DNA of 20,405 nucleotides. Source: Methanomassiliicoccus sp. UBA345. GTDB lineage: Archaea; Thermoplasmatota; Thermoplasmata; Methanomassiliicoccales; Methanomassiliicoccaceae. Made by a program: the position numbers and the translations under genes. Of the stretch, positions 7,119-13,659 are shown piece after piece. The notes below the pieces were generated by a model. The model was not told the DNA's origin, searched no databases, and saw only the letters and a list, made by a program, of their open reading frames with translations. Each line of letters begins with the position of its first letter. The stretch's first letter is position 1. The stretch lies in the NCBI GenBank assembly GCA_002504525.1, contig DATD01000029.1, positions 37,052-57,456 of the forward strand. Reading direction: 5' to 3'.

Positions 7119-8408
7119 TCACATCAGGGTGGTCTGGTTCTTGGGCCGGTAGTTCTTGATGGACTGCAGGACCTCGTCCTCTTCCAGGACCTTCTTGGTC
7201 TCCACGACCGATACTGATGATTCGATCTCCTTGGTGCGCCCGCCGCGGCCGAAGCTCTTCACCCTGGCATGAATGATGCCGAGCATGTCCAGCTCAGATA
7301 TGAGATCGGTCACCCTCCTCTGCGTCAGTATGGTGATGCCCGTTATGGCCGCGAGGTCTCGGTACGTCTCGTACACCTCGCCGGTGGTGAGCCGCGTCTC
7401 GCTGCGCTCCTCGTTCAGGAGGATGGACATGAGGACCAGCTTCGACTGGGTCGGCAGCGTCCTGATAGCCTCGGTGACGCAGTCCAGCTCCAGCTTGTTC
7501 TTGGCCTTGTAGACATGCGCCTCCGTCACCTTGTCGTCGCCGTTGCGCTCCGCGATCTCCGCCGCCACCCTCAGCAGGTCAAGCGCCCGCCGGGCGTCGC
7601 CGTGCTCCTGGGCGGCCAGAGCCGAGCATAAGGGGGCGATGCCGGCGTCGATGACCCCGGGGAAGAACGCCAGGTCGGCGCGCTGCTTGAGGATGTCCCT
7701 CAGCTGGTCGGCGTTGTACGGGGGGAACACCATCTTCTCCTCCCCCATCCTGCTCTTAACCCTCGGATCGAGGAAGTCGGTGAACTTGAGGTCGTTGGAT
7801 ATGCCGATCAGCGATACCTTGGCGTTCTGCAGATCGTCGTTGATCCTCGACAGATGGTACAGCACGTCGTCGCCGGACTTGTACACCAGCTTGTCGATCT
7901 CGTCAAGCACGATGATGACCACCCGGTTGGTTTCGTCGATCTTCTCCCTCAGGATGTTGTACACCCGCTCGGTGCTCCATCCCGTGAACGGGATGCGCTC
8001 GTTGAAGTTGTCGATGAACATGTTGCCGATGTTCTGAAGAACACCGTATTGGGTGTCGACGACCTCGCAGTTCATGTACAGATAGCTGACGCGGTTGAAC
8101 TCCGAGTCCGCCTTCTTGATCTCCTTTCCGAGGTACTTGACTGAGGCGGTCTTGCCCGTCCCGGTCTTGCCGAAGATGATGACGTTGGAGGGCCTGTCGC
8201 CCTTCAGGGCGGTGACCAGTATGGAGGCGAGCTGGTTGATCTGTTCCTTGCGGTGGGGAAGTTCGTCCGGTATGTATGAAGGCCTCAATATCTCGCGGTT
8301 GCGCTGGAAGATCCGTTTCGAGTTCAGGTATGGTTGGAAAATGCTTTCGTCCAGATGTATGCCTCCATGCTCAGACGGATCGCCTCGCCCCCACCCCTTT
8401 GCTTCCAT
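7119..8408 (-). CDS. cdc6: Orc1/Cdc6 replication initiator
   Basis: This AAA+ ATPase binds origin recognition boxes and loads the MCM helicase. Counted from the longest possible start (GTG 8529-8531), Walker A G-K-T-G-T-G-K-T is at 121-128, Walker B V-L-D-E-I-D at 188-193, sensor 1 Asn at 226 and the sensor 2 arginine in G-D-A-R-R-A at 294. A winged-helix DNA-binding domain covers roughly 360-440 (T-G-I-T-I-L-T-Q-R-R-V-T-D-L-I-S-E-L). The conserved family N-terminus begins around E-S-I-F (residue 62). The start is uncertain. I list ATG 8406-8408 (429 aa), which lies inside an ORB-like element. Others are the GTG at 8531 (470 aa, upstream of the TATA box and so unlikely), ATG 8448-8450, and CTG 8352-8354 preceded by GGAGG 7 bases away. 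The body of the gene is certain; the first 60 codons are not. Confidence 0.95.
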   Translation of the reverse strand: MEAKGWGRGDPSEHGGIHLDESIFQPYLNSKRIFQRNREILRPSYIPDELPHRKEQINQLASILVTALKGDRPSNVIIFGKTGTGKTASVKYLGKEIKKADSEFNRVSYLYMNCEVVDTQYGVLQNIGNMFIDNFNERIPFTGWSTERVYNILREKIDETNRVVIIVLDEIDKLVYKSGDDVLYHLSRINDDLQNAKVSLIGISNDLKFTDFLDPRVKSRMGEEKMVFPPYNADQLRDILKQRADLAFFPGVIDAGIAPLCSALAAQEHGDARRALDLLRVAAEIAERNGDDKVTEAHVYKAKNKLELDCVTEAIRTLPTQSKLVLMSILLNEERSETRLTTGEVYETYRDLAAITGITILTQRRVTDLISELDMLGIIHARVKSFGRGGRTKEIESSVSVVETKKVLEEDEVLQSIKNYRPKNQTTLM

Positions 8409-8411
8409 TGG
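8393..8411 (-). promoter_or_regulatory. Origin recognition box (ORB C)
   Basis: The minus strand reads CCAATGGAAGCAAAGGGGT, followed by GGGGGC. It has the short dyad TTCCA-N-TGGAA followed by AAAGGGGT, the arrangement of archaeal ORBs bound by Orc1/Cdc6. It differs from the copy at 10109-10127 at 3 of 19 positions. It contains the ATG at 8406-8408, so if that is the cdc6 start the box encodes M-E-A-K-G-W-G. Confidence 0.8.
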
Positions 8412-8507
8412 AAACCGGTCCGGCGTGCCGCAACGCTTCGGATAGACCATCTGCTTCAAGTATGTTTCTTTCCTCTCATCGCCCTCCGTTCCTGGCTCGC
8501 AGGCGAG

Positions 8508-8514
8508 TAAATAT
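8508..8514 (-). promoter_or_regulatory. TATA-like box for cdc6
   Basis: The minus strand reads AAAGAATATTTACTC, the best AT-rich promoter-like element upstream of cdc6. It predicts a transcript start near 8488 and hence a translation start below that point. It lies between ORB B (8538-8556) and ORB C (8393-8411), so initiator binding could affect this promoter. Confidence 0.5.
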
Positions 8515-8537
8515 TCTTTAAGGAATCTCACGCCCCC

Positions 8538-8556
8538 ACCCCTTTATTTCCACTGC
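8538..8556 (-). promoter_or_regulatory. Origin recognition box (ORB B)
   Basis: The minus strand reads GCAGTGGAAATAAAGGGGT, followed by GGGGGCG. It matches the copy at 10109-10127 at 18 of 19 positions; the one change breaks the left arm of the dyad. It has the same orientation as ORB C, 145 bp away, and sits just upstream of the cdc6 promoter element. Confidence 0.85.
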
Positions 8557-8632
8557 AAGCGAGAGATCCTATCGGCGGTGCGCCGCGAAACGACCAGTCG
8601 AAGCGTCCAGAGGCGGCGCCCAAGCTATGCGG

Positions 8633-8657
8633 GACCCGGTTTCCGCTCCATGGAAGG
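8633..8657 (+). promoter_or_regulatory. Degenerate ORB-like element
   Basis: The plus strand reads GACCCGGTTTCC, five further bases, then ATGGAAGG. The flank matches those of ORB C (GACCGGTTTCC) and of the copy beyond hflX (GACCCGGTTCC), but extra bases split the dyad and the G-run is missing. Its orientation is opposite to ORBs B and C, at the edge of the AT-richer tract. It may be a decayed or weak site. Confidence 0.3.
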
Positions 8658-8760
8658 ATTGATTATGAATGGCCAGATATGGTCAGGTCTGCAAAGGAAT
8701 GGAAAAATAGACTTTGGAATGGTAAGGAAGGAGTAGGTTAGGTTAGAGAAACTACATACG

Positions 8761-8770
8761 TTATAATATA
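8761..8770 (+). promoter_or_regulatory. TATA box for hflX
   Basis: TTATAATATA is the strongest TATA-like sequence in the gap and is centred about 23 bp before the TTG at 8789. The intervening bases are almost all purines (GGAAGGAAGAGGAAGG), which also resemble a ribosome binding site. The transcript is either leaderless or has a very short leader. The same tract may help origin melting. Confidence 0.6.
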
Positions 8771-8788
8771 GGAAGGAAGAGGAAGGAA

Positions 8789-10051
8789 TTGACTAAAAGA
8801 AAAGGAAGAACGAGAACGGCAGCGATACTAGCGATCGATGAGAACGTCTCAGAGATGGAAGAGCTAGCAAGCTCGGCCGGCATGAAAATCGTCTACGAGA
8901 TTGTTCAGCGAAGAAGAAAAGCTCATCCCGCCACCTTCGTTGGGAAGGGAAAGGTCAGGGAGGTCAAGGAGCTCTTCGCGATCCGCGGCGTTGATGTTCT
9001 TCTTATCAACGGAGAACTGAAACCGTCCCAGCATTATCTTCTGGAGAGCGAGTTGAAGGTGGAGTGCATGGATCGCATCCGCCTGGTGCTGGAGATATTC
9101 AACGATAGGGCCTCCTCCAGGGAGGCGCAGCTGCAGGTCCAGAGGGCCAGGCTTCGATACGAGATCCCCTTCCTGAGAGAATGGATCCACAACGCCAAGA
9201 GCGGCGAGCATCCCGGGTTCCTGGGCGGAGGCGGATACGAGACCGATGCCTACTATGAACTGACCCGACGCCAGCTGGCACGCATCGAGGAAGAGCTGAC
9301 GAAGCTCGGAAGCGATCGAGATCTGCGAAGGAAGCGTCGTGCCCGAAAGGGGCTTGGCACCATCGCCCTGGCCGGCTACACCAACGCCGGCAAATCCTCA
9401 CTGCTCAACGCCATAACTCAGGAGAAGGTCCTGGTCGAGGACCGCATGTTCTCCACCCTGTCGACGACGACCGCCCGGTTGGACGGCTGCAGGAAGCAGC
9501 TGCTGGTCACCGACACCATAGGGTTCATCTCCAACCTTCCGCCCTTCATGGTCGAATCGTTCAAGAGCACTCTGGACGAGATCTTCTATGCCGATCTGGT
9601 ATTGTTGGTGATCGACTCCTCCGACGATTCCGATACCTTCATGGAAAAACTGACCACGTCGCTCCGTGTGCTGTTCCCGGATGTCGACGTCACCGACCTG
9701 ATAGTCGTGCTCAGCAAGACCGACCGCGCCACTGAGCTATCGGAACGCATGAACACGGTCCGCTCCCTGGTTCCGAACGTTGCTATGGTCGCCATATCAT
9801 CGCTCACCGGCGACGGCCTCGAAGCGCTTCAAGGCGCAGTGCTCGATCATTTCGCCTATCCGGTGGAGATGCGCTTCTTCCTTCCGCACTCGCCCCAGGC
9901 AGAATCGTTCCTCTCGTGGCTGCATGACGCCACCGAGCTCCAGACGGACAGGACCGCTGAAGGCACCGAGGTCGTTCTTCGATGCAGAGAGAGCGATCAC
10001 TCGGTCATCGTGCGGCGCATCATCGAAGCGGGCGGACGTCCCGGATCGTGA
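8789..10051 (+). CDS. hflX: GTPase HflX
   Basis: HflX is a ribosome-associated GTPase; in bacteria it splits stalled ribosomes, and archaeal homologs bind the large subunit. The 420-residue product has the HflX N-terminal domain with H-P-A-T-F-V-G-K-G-K (residues 46-55), the ND linker R-x-Q-L-A-R-I-E, and a Ras-like G domain: G1 G196-Y-T-N-A-G-K-S-S, a switch-I Thr run near 225-228, G3 D242-T-I-G-F-I, and G4 S309-K-T-D312. G3 ends in Phe as expected for HflX. The glycine-rich G-E-H-P-G-F-L-G-G-G-G-Y near 139-150 is also a family feature. A short C-terminal domain follows. The start is TTG (M-T-K-R-K-G-R), with a purine-rich upstream tract and TATA box at 8761. It is a single gene, between ORB-bearing gaps on both sides. 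Confidence 0.95.
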   Translation: MTKRKGRTRTAAILAIDENVSEMEELASSAGMKIVYEIVQRRRKAHPATFVGKGKVREVKELFAIRGVDVLLINGELKPSQHYLLESELKVECMDRIRLVLEIFNDRASSREAQLQVQRARLRYEIPFLREWIHNAKSGEHPGFLGGGGYETDAYYELTRRQLARIEEELTKLGSDRDLRRKRRARKGLGTIALAGYTNAGKSSLLNAITQEKVLVEDRMFSTLSTTTARLDGCRKQLLVTDTIGFISNLPPFMVESFKSTLDEIFYADLVLLVIDSSDDSDTFMEKLTTSLRVLFPDVDVTDLIVVLSKTDRATELSERMNTVRSLVPNVAMVAISSLTGDGLEALQGAVLDHFAYPVEMRFFLPHSPQAESFLSWLHDATELQTDRTAEGTEVVLRCRESDHSVIVRRIIEAGGRPGS

Positions 10052-10108
10052 TGCAAGATCCGAAGACGTTAACCAGCTTTGTTACCTGAGCCGGTCACCG
10101 ACCCGGTT

Positions 10109-10127
10109 CCAGTGGAAATAAAGGGGT
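10109..10127 (+). promoter_or_regulatory. Origin recognition box (ORB A)
   Basis: The plus strand reads CCAGTGGAAATAAAGGGGT, preceded by GGTT and followed by CCCCCCC. It is the most regular of the three ORB elements, with a full TTCCA-G-TGGAA dyad next to the G-run. It lies in the 103-bp convergent gap between hflX and the two-helix membrane protein gene, in opposite orientation to ORBs B and C and about 1.55 kb from them. Nothing else is seen in this gap. Confidence 0.85.
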
Positions 10128-10154
10128 CCCCCCCTCGGATAGACGACCTGGTGC

Positions 10155-10505
10155 TCACTTCAGCCCGAAGTGCTTCTTCTTAGCCATCAGCTCTTCCTCG
10201 TACCTCAGGGGTAGCCGCCAGGCAAGGTATTCGATATCGTCCAGCTCCTTGAGGAAAACGGCCTTGCTCTTCTCCGCCATGAGCTTGCGGAACTTCCTGA
10301 CGTTCAGAACGTAGGAGATGAACCACAGGGCTCCGATGACAGCAAGGCCTCCGCCGATGATCAGGACCCAGTAGTCCCAGTTGCCCAATTCGGTGAAGGC
10401 GATGCCATATAGTGCGAGAATGGCGATGACGATCATGGCGACCCCCCCGACCATCATGCCGATGGAGATGGGAGCGGCCCTCTCAACCTGGACAGGCTTC
10501 GACAT
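10155..10505 (-). CDS. Small two-helix membrane protein (possibly DUF3198)
   Basis: The product is a 116-residue protein without known function. It has two transmembrane helices, about residues 13-36 and 45-67, followed by a charged cytoplasmic-type tail (N-V-R-K-F-R-K-L-M-A-E-K onwards) ending K-K-K-H-F-G-L-K. The tail L-K-E-L-D-D-I-E-Y-L-A-W-R-L-P looks conserved and helical. It resembles small Thermoplasmata proteins that I recall as DUF3198, but I have not verified this. I chose ATG 10503-10505. The reading frame stays open upstream to 10796, but that part has no membrane-protein character and overlaps the divergent gene antisense. GAATATCC, about 25 bp before the ATG, may be a TATA box for a leaderless transcript. 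It is convergent with hflX. Confidence 0.75.
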   Translation of the reverse strand: MSKPVQVERAAPISIGMMVGGVAMIVIAILALYGIAFTELGNWDYWVLIIGGGLAVIGALWFISYVLNVRKFRKLMAEKSKAVFLKELDDIEYLAWRLPLRYEEELMAKKKHFGLK

Positions 10506-10605
10506 GTCGTCGACATGGGAGGAAGGATATTCAACGTTTTGGACGTCGCTCTCGCAGCTTGACCGTAGTGCGATCCGGCAAGACCCTGAATGCGGTTGCG
10601 GTAGC

Positions 10606-10980
10606 ATGCGACGTCGCAAGGTCGGACCGCGTGAACTCTTCCTCCTGTCGATCGTGGCGGTGGCCGCCCTTGCCCTGACGTCTTCTCCGGACGGGACGGA
10701 GGCCCTCACCTTCGACCGGATGGAACCCAGGGACACCTCCGTGGTGGTGTGCACCATCGTTCGATGCCGCGCGGCCGACAACGGATGGGTGCTCAACCTG
10801 ACCGACGCGGCCGGCGGCCGGATCGACGCCTTCTGCGCCTACGGGAACGAGGACAGCGTCCCTCTGAACGGCTCGGCCGTGAGGATATGGGCGCAGCCGT
10901 CGGAGGACGACCCCTCCTTCGCCTTCATCGAACGGATGGAAGTGCTTCCACCTCCAGCGCCCCGCTCCGGGAAGCATTGA
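10606..10980 (+). CDS. Predicted exported OB-fold protein
   Basis: The product has 124 residues. Basic M-R-R-R-K is followed by one hydrophobic segment (about residues 10-26, L-F-L-L-S-I-V-A-V-A-A-L-A-L), so it is a signal peptide or anchor. The rest has the beta-strand pattern of an OB fold: V-V-V-C-T-I-V-R-C-R-A (46-56), G-W-V-L-N-L-T-D-A-A-G-G (60-71), I-D-A-F-C-A-Y (73-79), G-S-A-V-R-I-W-A-Q (89-97) and I-E-R-M-E-V-L (108-114). This resembles nucleic-acid-binding OB domains (tRNA_anti/BOF type), but ligand and role are unknown. The ATG at 10606 lacks a clear ribosome binding site. The frame is open upstream to 10381, but that part is antisense to the neighbouring membrane protein gene. 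The next gene, tiaS, starts 30 bp downstream and they may be co-transcribed. Confidence 0.65.
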   Translation: MRRRKVGPRELFLLSIVAVAALALTSSPDGTEALTFDRMEPRDTSVVVCTIVRCRAADNGWVLNLTDAAGGRIDAFCAYGNEDSVPLNGSAVRIWAQPSEDDPSFAFIERMEVLPPPAPRSGKH

Positions 10981-11010
10981 TTAACCATCCCCCTCTTACA
11001 GCAAGCGTCC

Positions 11011-12312
11011 ATGTTCATAGCCGTCGACGATACCGATTCTCCCGATGGGATGTGCACCACCTTCCTGGTGGTGGAGCTCATCAAGGCGTTCCCGGAGTGG
11101 GACCTCATCGGCATGCCCCGCCTGGTGCGCCTCAATCCGGCGGTGCCGTGGAAGACCAGGGGGAACGCGGCGGTGGCCATCAACATCGGCCGGGGGGTGG
11201 GCGACGGCCGCCTCATCGGCGAGGCCGGCGACCGCCTGGTGCGCGCGTATCCCCGCTTGTCCGACGAGCCGGACCAGGCCGAGGTGCTGGAGCGGGCCAC
11301 TAAGGTCGTGGAGAAATGGGCCGAGAGGGACCACTCTGATCCTGGCCTGGTAGTCCTTCCGCGTCAGCCGGACGAATCGCTGTACCGCCGGGCGGTCACC
11401 ACGATAATTGAGAAGGAGGACGCCCTGCGGGCGGTGAGGGAAGCGGGAGGAAGCTGCTTCCAGATCAACAATGGGAGAGGCATCATCGGCGCCGCCTCGG
11501 CCGTGGCGTGGAGGCCCGGCGACCGCACCTACGAGGTGCTGACGTACCGCCACAGGGGGCGCTGGGGTACGGCGAGGGACATCTCCGAGAAGGAGATCCG
11601 CCAGCTCGATGCCCGCTACCCGTCGACGTTCAACAACTTCGACCCTGAGGTGGACAGGCCGGCCATCATACCGCACACCGCCTGCCCCATCCTCTACGGC
11701 ATCAGGGGCGATTCGGCACCGGAGCTGGTCATGGCCATGCTGTCCCTGGTGTCGGAGGAGAAGGAGAGCTGGCAGCTGTTCATCACCAATCAGGGCACCG
11801 ACGAGCACATCATACGGGATTGGGAAACGCTCGCTCCGAATTCCTCCTACGACGTCGCCGGAGAGGTGATAAAGGGGCCGTGGACGGTGCGCGGCGGCCA
11901 CGTGCTCGTCGGCATCCGGGCCGACAACGGTACGGAGCTGGAAGCAGCGGCGTACGAGCCGTCGAAGTCGTTCCGCCAGAAGGTCCGCTCGCTACGAAAG
12001 GGAGACCGGATAAGGGCGCTCGGCGAGGTCCGCGAGGACCGGGGCACACTGAACATCGAGAAGATGGAGGTGCTGTCGCTCGCTCCGTCGACGGTCAAGC
12101 GGTCCAACCCTGTATGCCGTTGCGGCAGGCATATGAAGTCCGTCGGGGCCGGTCAGGGGTATCGATGCCGTGAATGCGGCACCCGCGCCGCCGAGGCGGT
12201 CACGGAACCGGAGGAGCGCACCATCTCGCTAGGCTGGTACGAGCCGCCTGTGTGTGCGCGCCGCCATCTGTCCAAGCCGCTCAAGCGCATGGGCGTCCCT
12301 CATCGACAGTAG
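11011..12312 (+). CDS. tiaS: tRNA(Ile2) 2-agmatinylcytidine synthetase TiaS
   Basis: TiaS attaches agmatine to C34 of the CAU-anticodon tRNA-Ile, using ATP, so that the tRNA reads AUA codons instead of AUG. The 433-residue product starts M-F-I-A-V-D-D-T-D-S-P-D-G-M-C-T-T, the characteristic N-terminal motif. P-H-T-A-C-P-I-L-Y-G-I-R-G (221-233) and F-I-T-N-Q-G-T-D-E-H (257-266) belong to the kinase-like catalytic core. An OB-fold tRNA-binding domain covers about 281-358. A C-terminal zinc ribbon has C369-x-C371 and C386-x2-C389. All four expected domains are present and the length is normal. The start is ATG with no clear ribosome binding site; TTGATTAACC near 10978-10987 may be a TATA box, but it overlaps the end of the previous gene. 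Confidence 0.95.
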   Translation: MFIAVDDTDSPDGMCTTFLVVELIKAFPEWDLIGMPRLVRLNPAVPWKTRGNAAVAINIGRGVGDGRLIGEAGDRLVRAYPRLSDEPDQAEVLERATKVVEKWAERDHSDPGLVVLPRQPDESLYRRAVTTIIEKEDALRAVREAGGSCFQINNGRGIIGAASAVAWRPGDRTYEVLTYRHRGRWGTARDISEKEIRQLDARYPSTFNNFDPEVDRPAIIPHTACPILYGIRGDSAPELVMAMLSLVSEEKESWQLFITNQGTDEHIIRDWETLAPNSSYDVAGEVIKGPWTVRGGHVLVGIRADNGTELEAAAYEPSKSFRQKVRSLRKGDRIRALGEVREDRGTLNIEKMEVLSLAPSTVKRSNPVCRCGRHMKSVGAGQGYRCRECGTRAAEAVTEPEERTISLGWYEPPVCARRHLSKPLKRMGVPHRQ

Positions 12313-12330
12313 TCGAGGGGGGCGGCCGAC

Positions 12331-12390
12331 AGATTTTTAACAGCCCTCTCAGATGGCGCGGCGGATGGGAGCCGACTCCCTTACCAGGAG
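12331..12390 (+). promoter_or_regulatory. Promoter and ribosome binding site of the thiolase gene
   Basis: The 87-bp gap after tiaS holds AGATTTTTAA at 12331-12340, a TATA-like sequence, and CAGGAG at 12385-12390, which is 9 bases before the GTG at 12400. The T-tract could also help end tiaS transcription. A GC-rich run with a weak GTCG/CGAC dyad (about 12312-12330) precedes it. Confidence 0.45.
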
Positions 12391-12399
12391 CATGATCTA

Positions 12400-13578
12400 G
12401 TGAAGGAAGCTGTCATATTGAGCGCCGTCCGCACCCCGGTCGGCAAGTTCGGAGGCTCGCTGAAGAACTTCACCGCTCCCCAGCTGGGAGCGATGACAAT
12501 CGCCGAGGCGGTAAAGCGCGCCCAGGTGTCCGGAGAGAACGTCCAGGAATGCATCATGGGCATCGTGCTGCCGGCCGGAACGGGACAGAACCCCGCCCGC
12601 CAGGCCGCGCTGGGGGCGGGGCTGCCGGTGGAGATCGGCTCGTTCAATGTGAACAAGGTGTGCGGCTCCGGCCTGAAGTCCGTAATGCTGGCCGCCAACT
12701 CCGTCCGCGTCGGAGAGCATGACCTCATCGTCGCCGGCGGCATGGAGAACATGTCCGCTGCGCCCTACCTGCTGATGGAGGGCCGCTTCGGATACCGCCT
12801 CGGGGACAACAAGGTAGTGGACCATCTGGTCAAGGACGGTCTGTGGGACGCGCCGACCGACCAGCACATGGGCAACACCGCCGAGATCGTGGCCGAGCGC
12901 TACAATGTGACGAGGGAGGAGGCCGACACGCTGTCCTACCAGAGCCACATCAAGGCCGCGGCTGCCGCCAAGGAGGGCCGCTTCGACCGGGAGATCATGC
13001 CGGTAGCGATCAAGAGCAAGAAGGAGACCATCGAGTTCCGCCATGACGAGGGCGTCCGGGCCGACTCGACCGTCGAAGCGCTGGCGAAGCTCCGCCCGGC
13101 GTTCAAGGAGGGCGGTATCGTCACGGCCGGCAACGCGTCGCAGATCAGCGACGGCGCCGCCGCGGTGATGGTCGCGTCGAGAGAGTACGCCGAGCAGAAC
13201 GGACTGAAACCGCTGGCGAGCATCGTCGACTACCACACCGGGGGCACCAAGCCGGAGTGGATCATGGAGGCGCCCATCTCCACCACCAGGACGCTGATGG
13301 AGCGCAACGGCCTGACGATCGACGACATCGACCTGTTCGAGCACAACGAGGCCTTCGCCACCGCCTCGGTGGCGGTGAAGCGCGAACTCGGCGTTCCGGA
13401 CGACCGCTTCAATGTGAACGGCGGCGCCATCGCCATCGGGCATCCGATCGGCGCTTCGGGCGCCAGGGTGCTCACCAGCCTGCTGTACGCGCTGCAGGAC
13501 CGGAACAAGCGGACGGGCATCGCCACGCTATGCCTGGGCGGCGGCAACGCGGTGTCGATGCTGGTCAGGCGCGAGTGA
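12400..13578 (+). CDS. Acetyl-CoA C-acetyltransferase (biosynthetic-type thiolase)
   Basis: This enzyme condenses two acetyl-CoA into acetoacetyl-CoA, or runs in reverse. The 392-residue product has every thiolase active-site element. The nucleophile is C88 in N-K-V-C-G-S-G-L-K-S, N316-E317-A-F-A is the oxyanion motif, H348 is in G-H-P-I-G-A-S-G-A-R, and C378 is in C-L-G-G-G-N-A. The numbering is almost the same as in the classic bacterial biosynthetic thiolase. The C-L-G-G-G-N-A box marks the full bacterial-type enzyme, in contrast with the archaeal thiolases that lack this second Cys and sit beside HMG-CoA synthase and a DUF35 protein. Neither partner is here. The start is GTG with CAGGAG 9 bases upstream, and a hairpin/T-tract terminator follows. 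Bacterial origin by transfer is an inference. Confidence 0.94.
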   Translation: MKEAVILSAVRTPVGKFGGSLKNFTAPQLGAMTIAEAVKRAQVSGENVQECIMGIVLPAGTGQNPARQAALGAGLPVEIGSFNVNKVCGSGLKSVMLAANSVRVGEHDLIVAGGMENMSAAPYLLMEGRFGYRLGDNKVVDHLVKDGLWDAPTDQHMGNTAEIVAERYNVTREEADTLSYQSHIKAAAAAKEGRFDREIMPVAIKSKKETIEFRHDEGVRADSTVEALAKLRPAFKEGGIVTAGNASQISDGAAAVMVASREYAEQNGLKPLASIVDYHTGGTKPEWIMEAPISTTRTLMERNGLTIDDIDLFEHNEAFATASVAVKRELGVPDDRFNVNGGAIAIGHPIGASGARVLTSLLYALQDRNKRTGIATLCLGGGNAVSMLVRRE

Positions 13579-13580
13579 AC

Positions 13581-13608
13581 GGGGCTCTCGCCCCCTCTTT
13601 TCGTTTTT
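13581..13608 (+). terminator. Hairpin plus T-tract terminator after the thiolase gene
   Basis: GGGGC-TCTC-GCCCC (13581-13594) forms a 5-bp GC stem with a 4-base loop and is followed by CTCTTTTCGTTTTT. It begins 2 bp after the thiolase stop. Archaeal RNA polymerase can stop at T-tracts without a hairpin; this site has both. Confidence 0.65.
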
Positions 13609-13659
13609 CACCTGACAAACGCTTTAATGCCGTGTCCCGTTCTCCCGGGCGGTAATCTC

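Larger units (their letters stand above)
8393..8788. other. Candidate chromosomal replication origin (oriC)
   Basis: This largely non-coding stretch lies between cdc6 and hflX. Its left part is GC-rich and holds two ORB elements in minus orientation. Near 8573-8587 is a short GC dyad (CGGCG-GTG-CGCCG). The right part, about 8655-8788, turns AT-richer and strongly purine-biased on the plus strand, with repeated GGAATGG and AGGTT units and a TTATAATATA tract, so it could serve as the unwinding element. A further ORB lies beyond hflX at 10109. Adjacency of an orc1/cdc6 gene to ORBs and an AT-rich tract is the usual form of an archaeal origin. I infer origin function; replication itself cannot be read from the sequence. 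Confidence 0.75.

Noticed and set aside
8437..10150. A 10-bp repeat TCGGATAGAC at about 8439 and 10135, each near an ORB
   Set aside because: A 10-bp match is expected by chance in 20 kb, and the two copies stand in different positions and orientations relative to their ORBs.
10506..10796. N-terminal extension of the two-helix membrane protein
   Set aside because: It lacks membrane or domain features, runs antisense to the OB-fold gene and lies upstream of a likely TATA box.
10996..11901. Minus-strand frame (301 codons) opposite tiaS
   Set aside because: TiaS is certain from motifs at both ends; the antisense product has no coherent pattern.
12397..13443. Long minus-strand open frame (348 codons) opposite the thiolase gene
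   Set aside because: The thiolase has all active-site motifs. The antisense product is rich in R, H, V and G with no recognisable domain.
13588..13618. ORB-like minus-strand sequence CAGGTGAAAAACGAAAAG before a G-run
   Set aside because: The dyad is missing and the spacing is wrong. The hairpin/T-tract terminator explains the sequence better.
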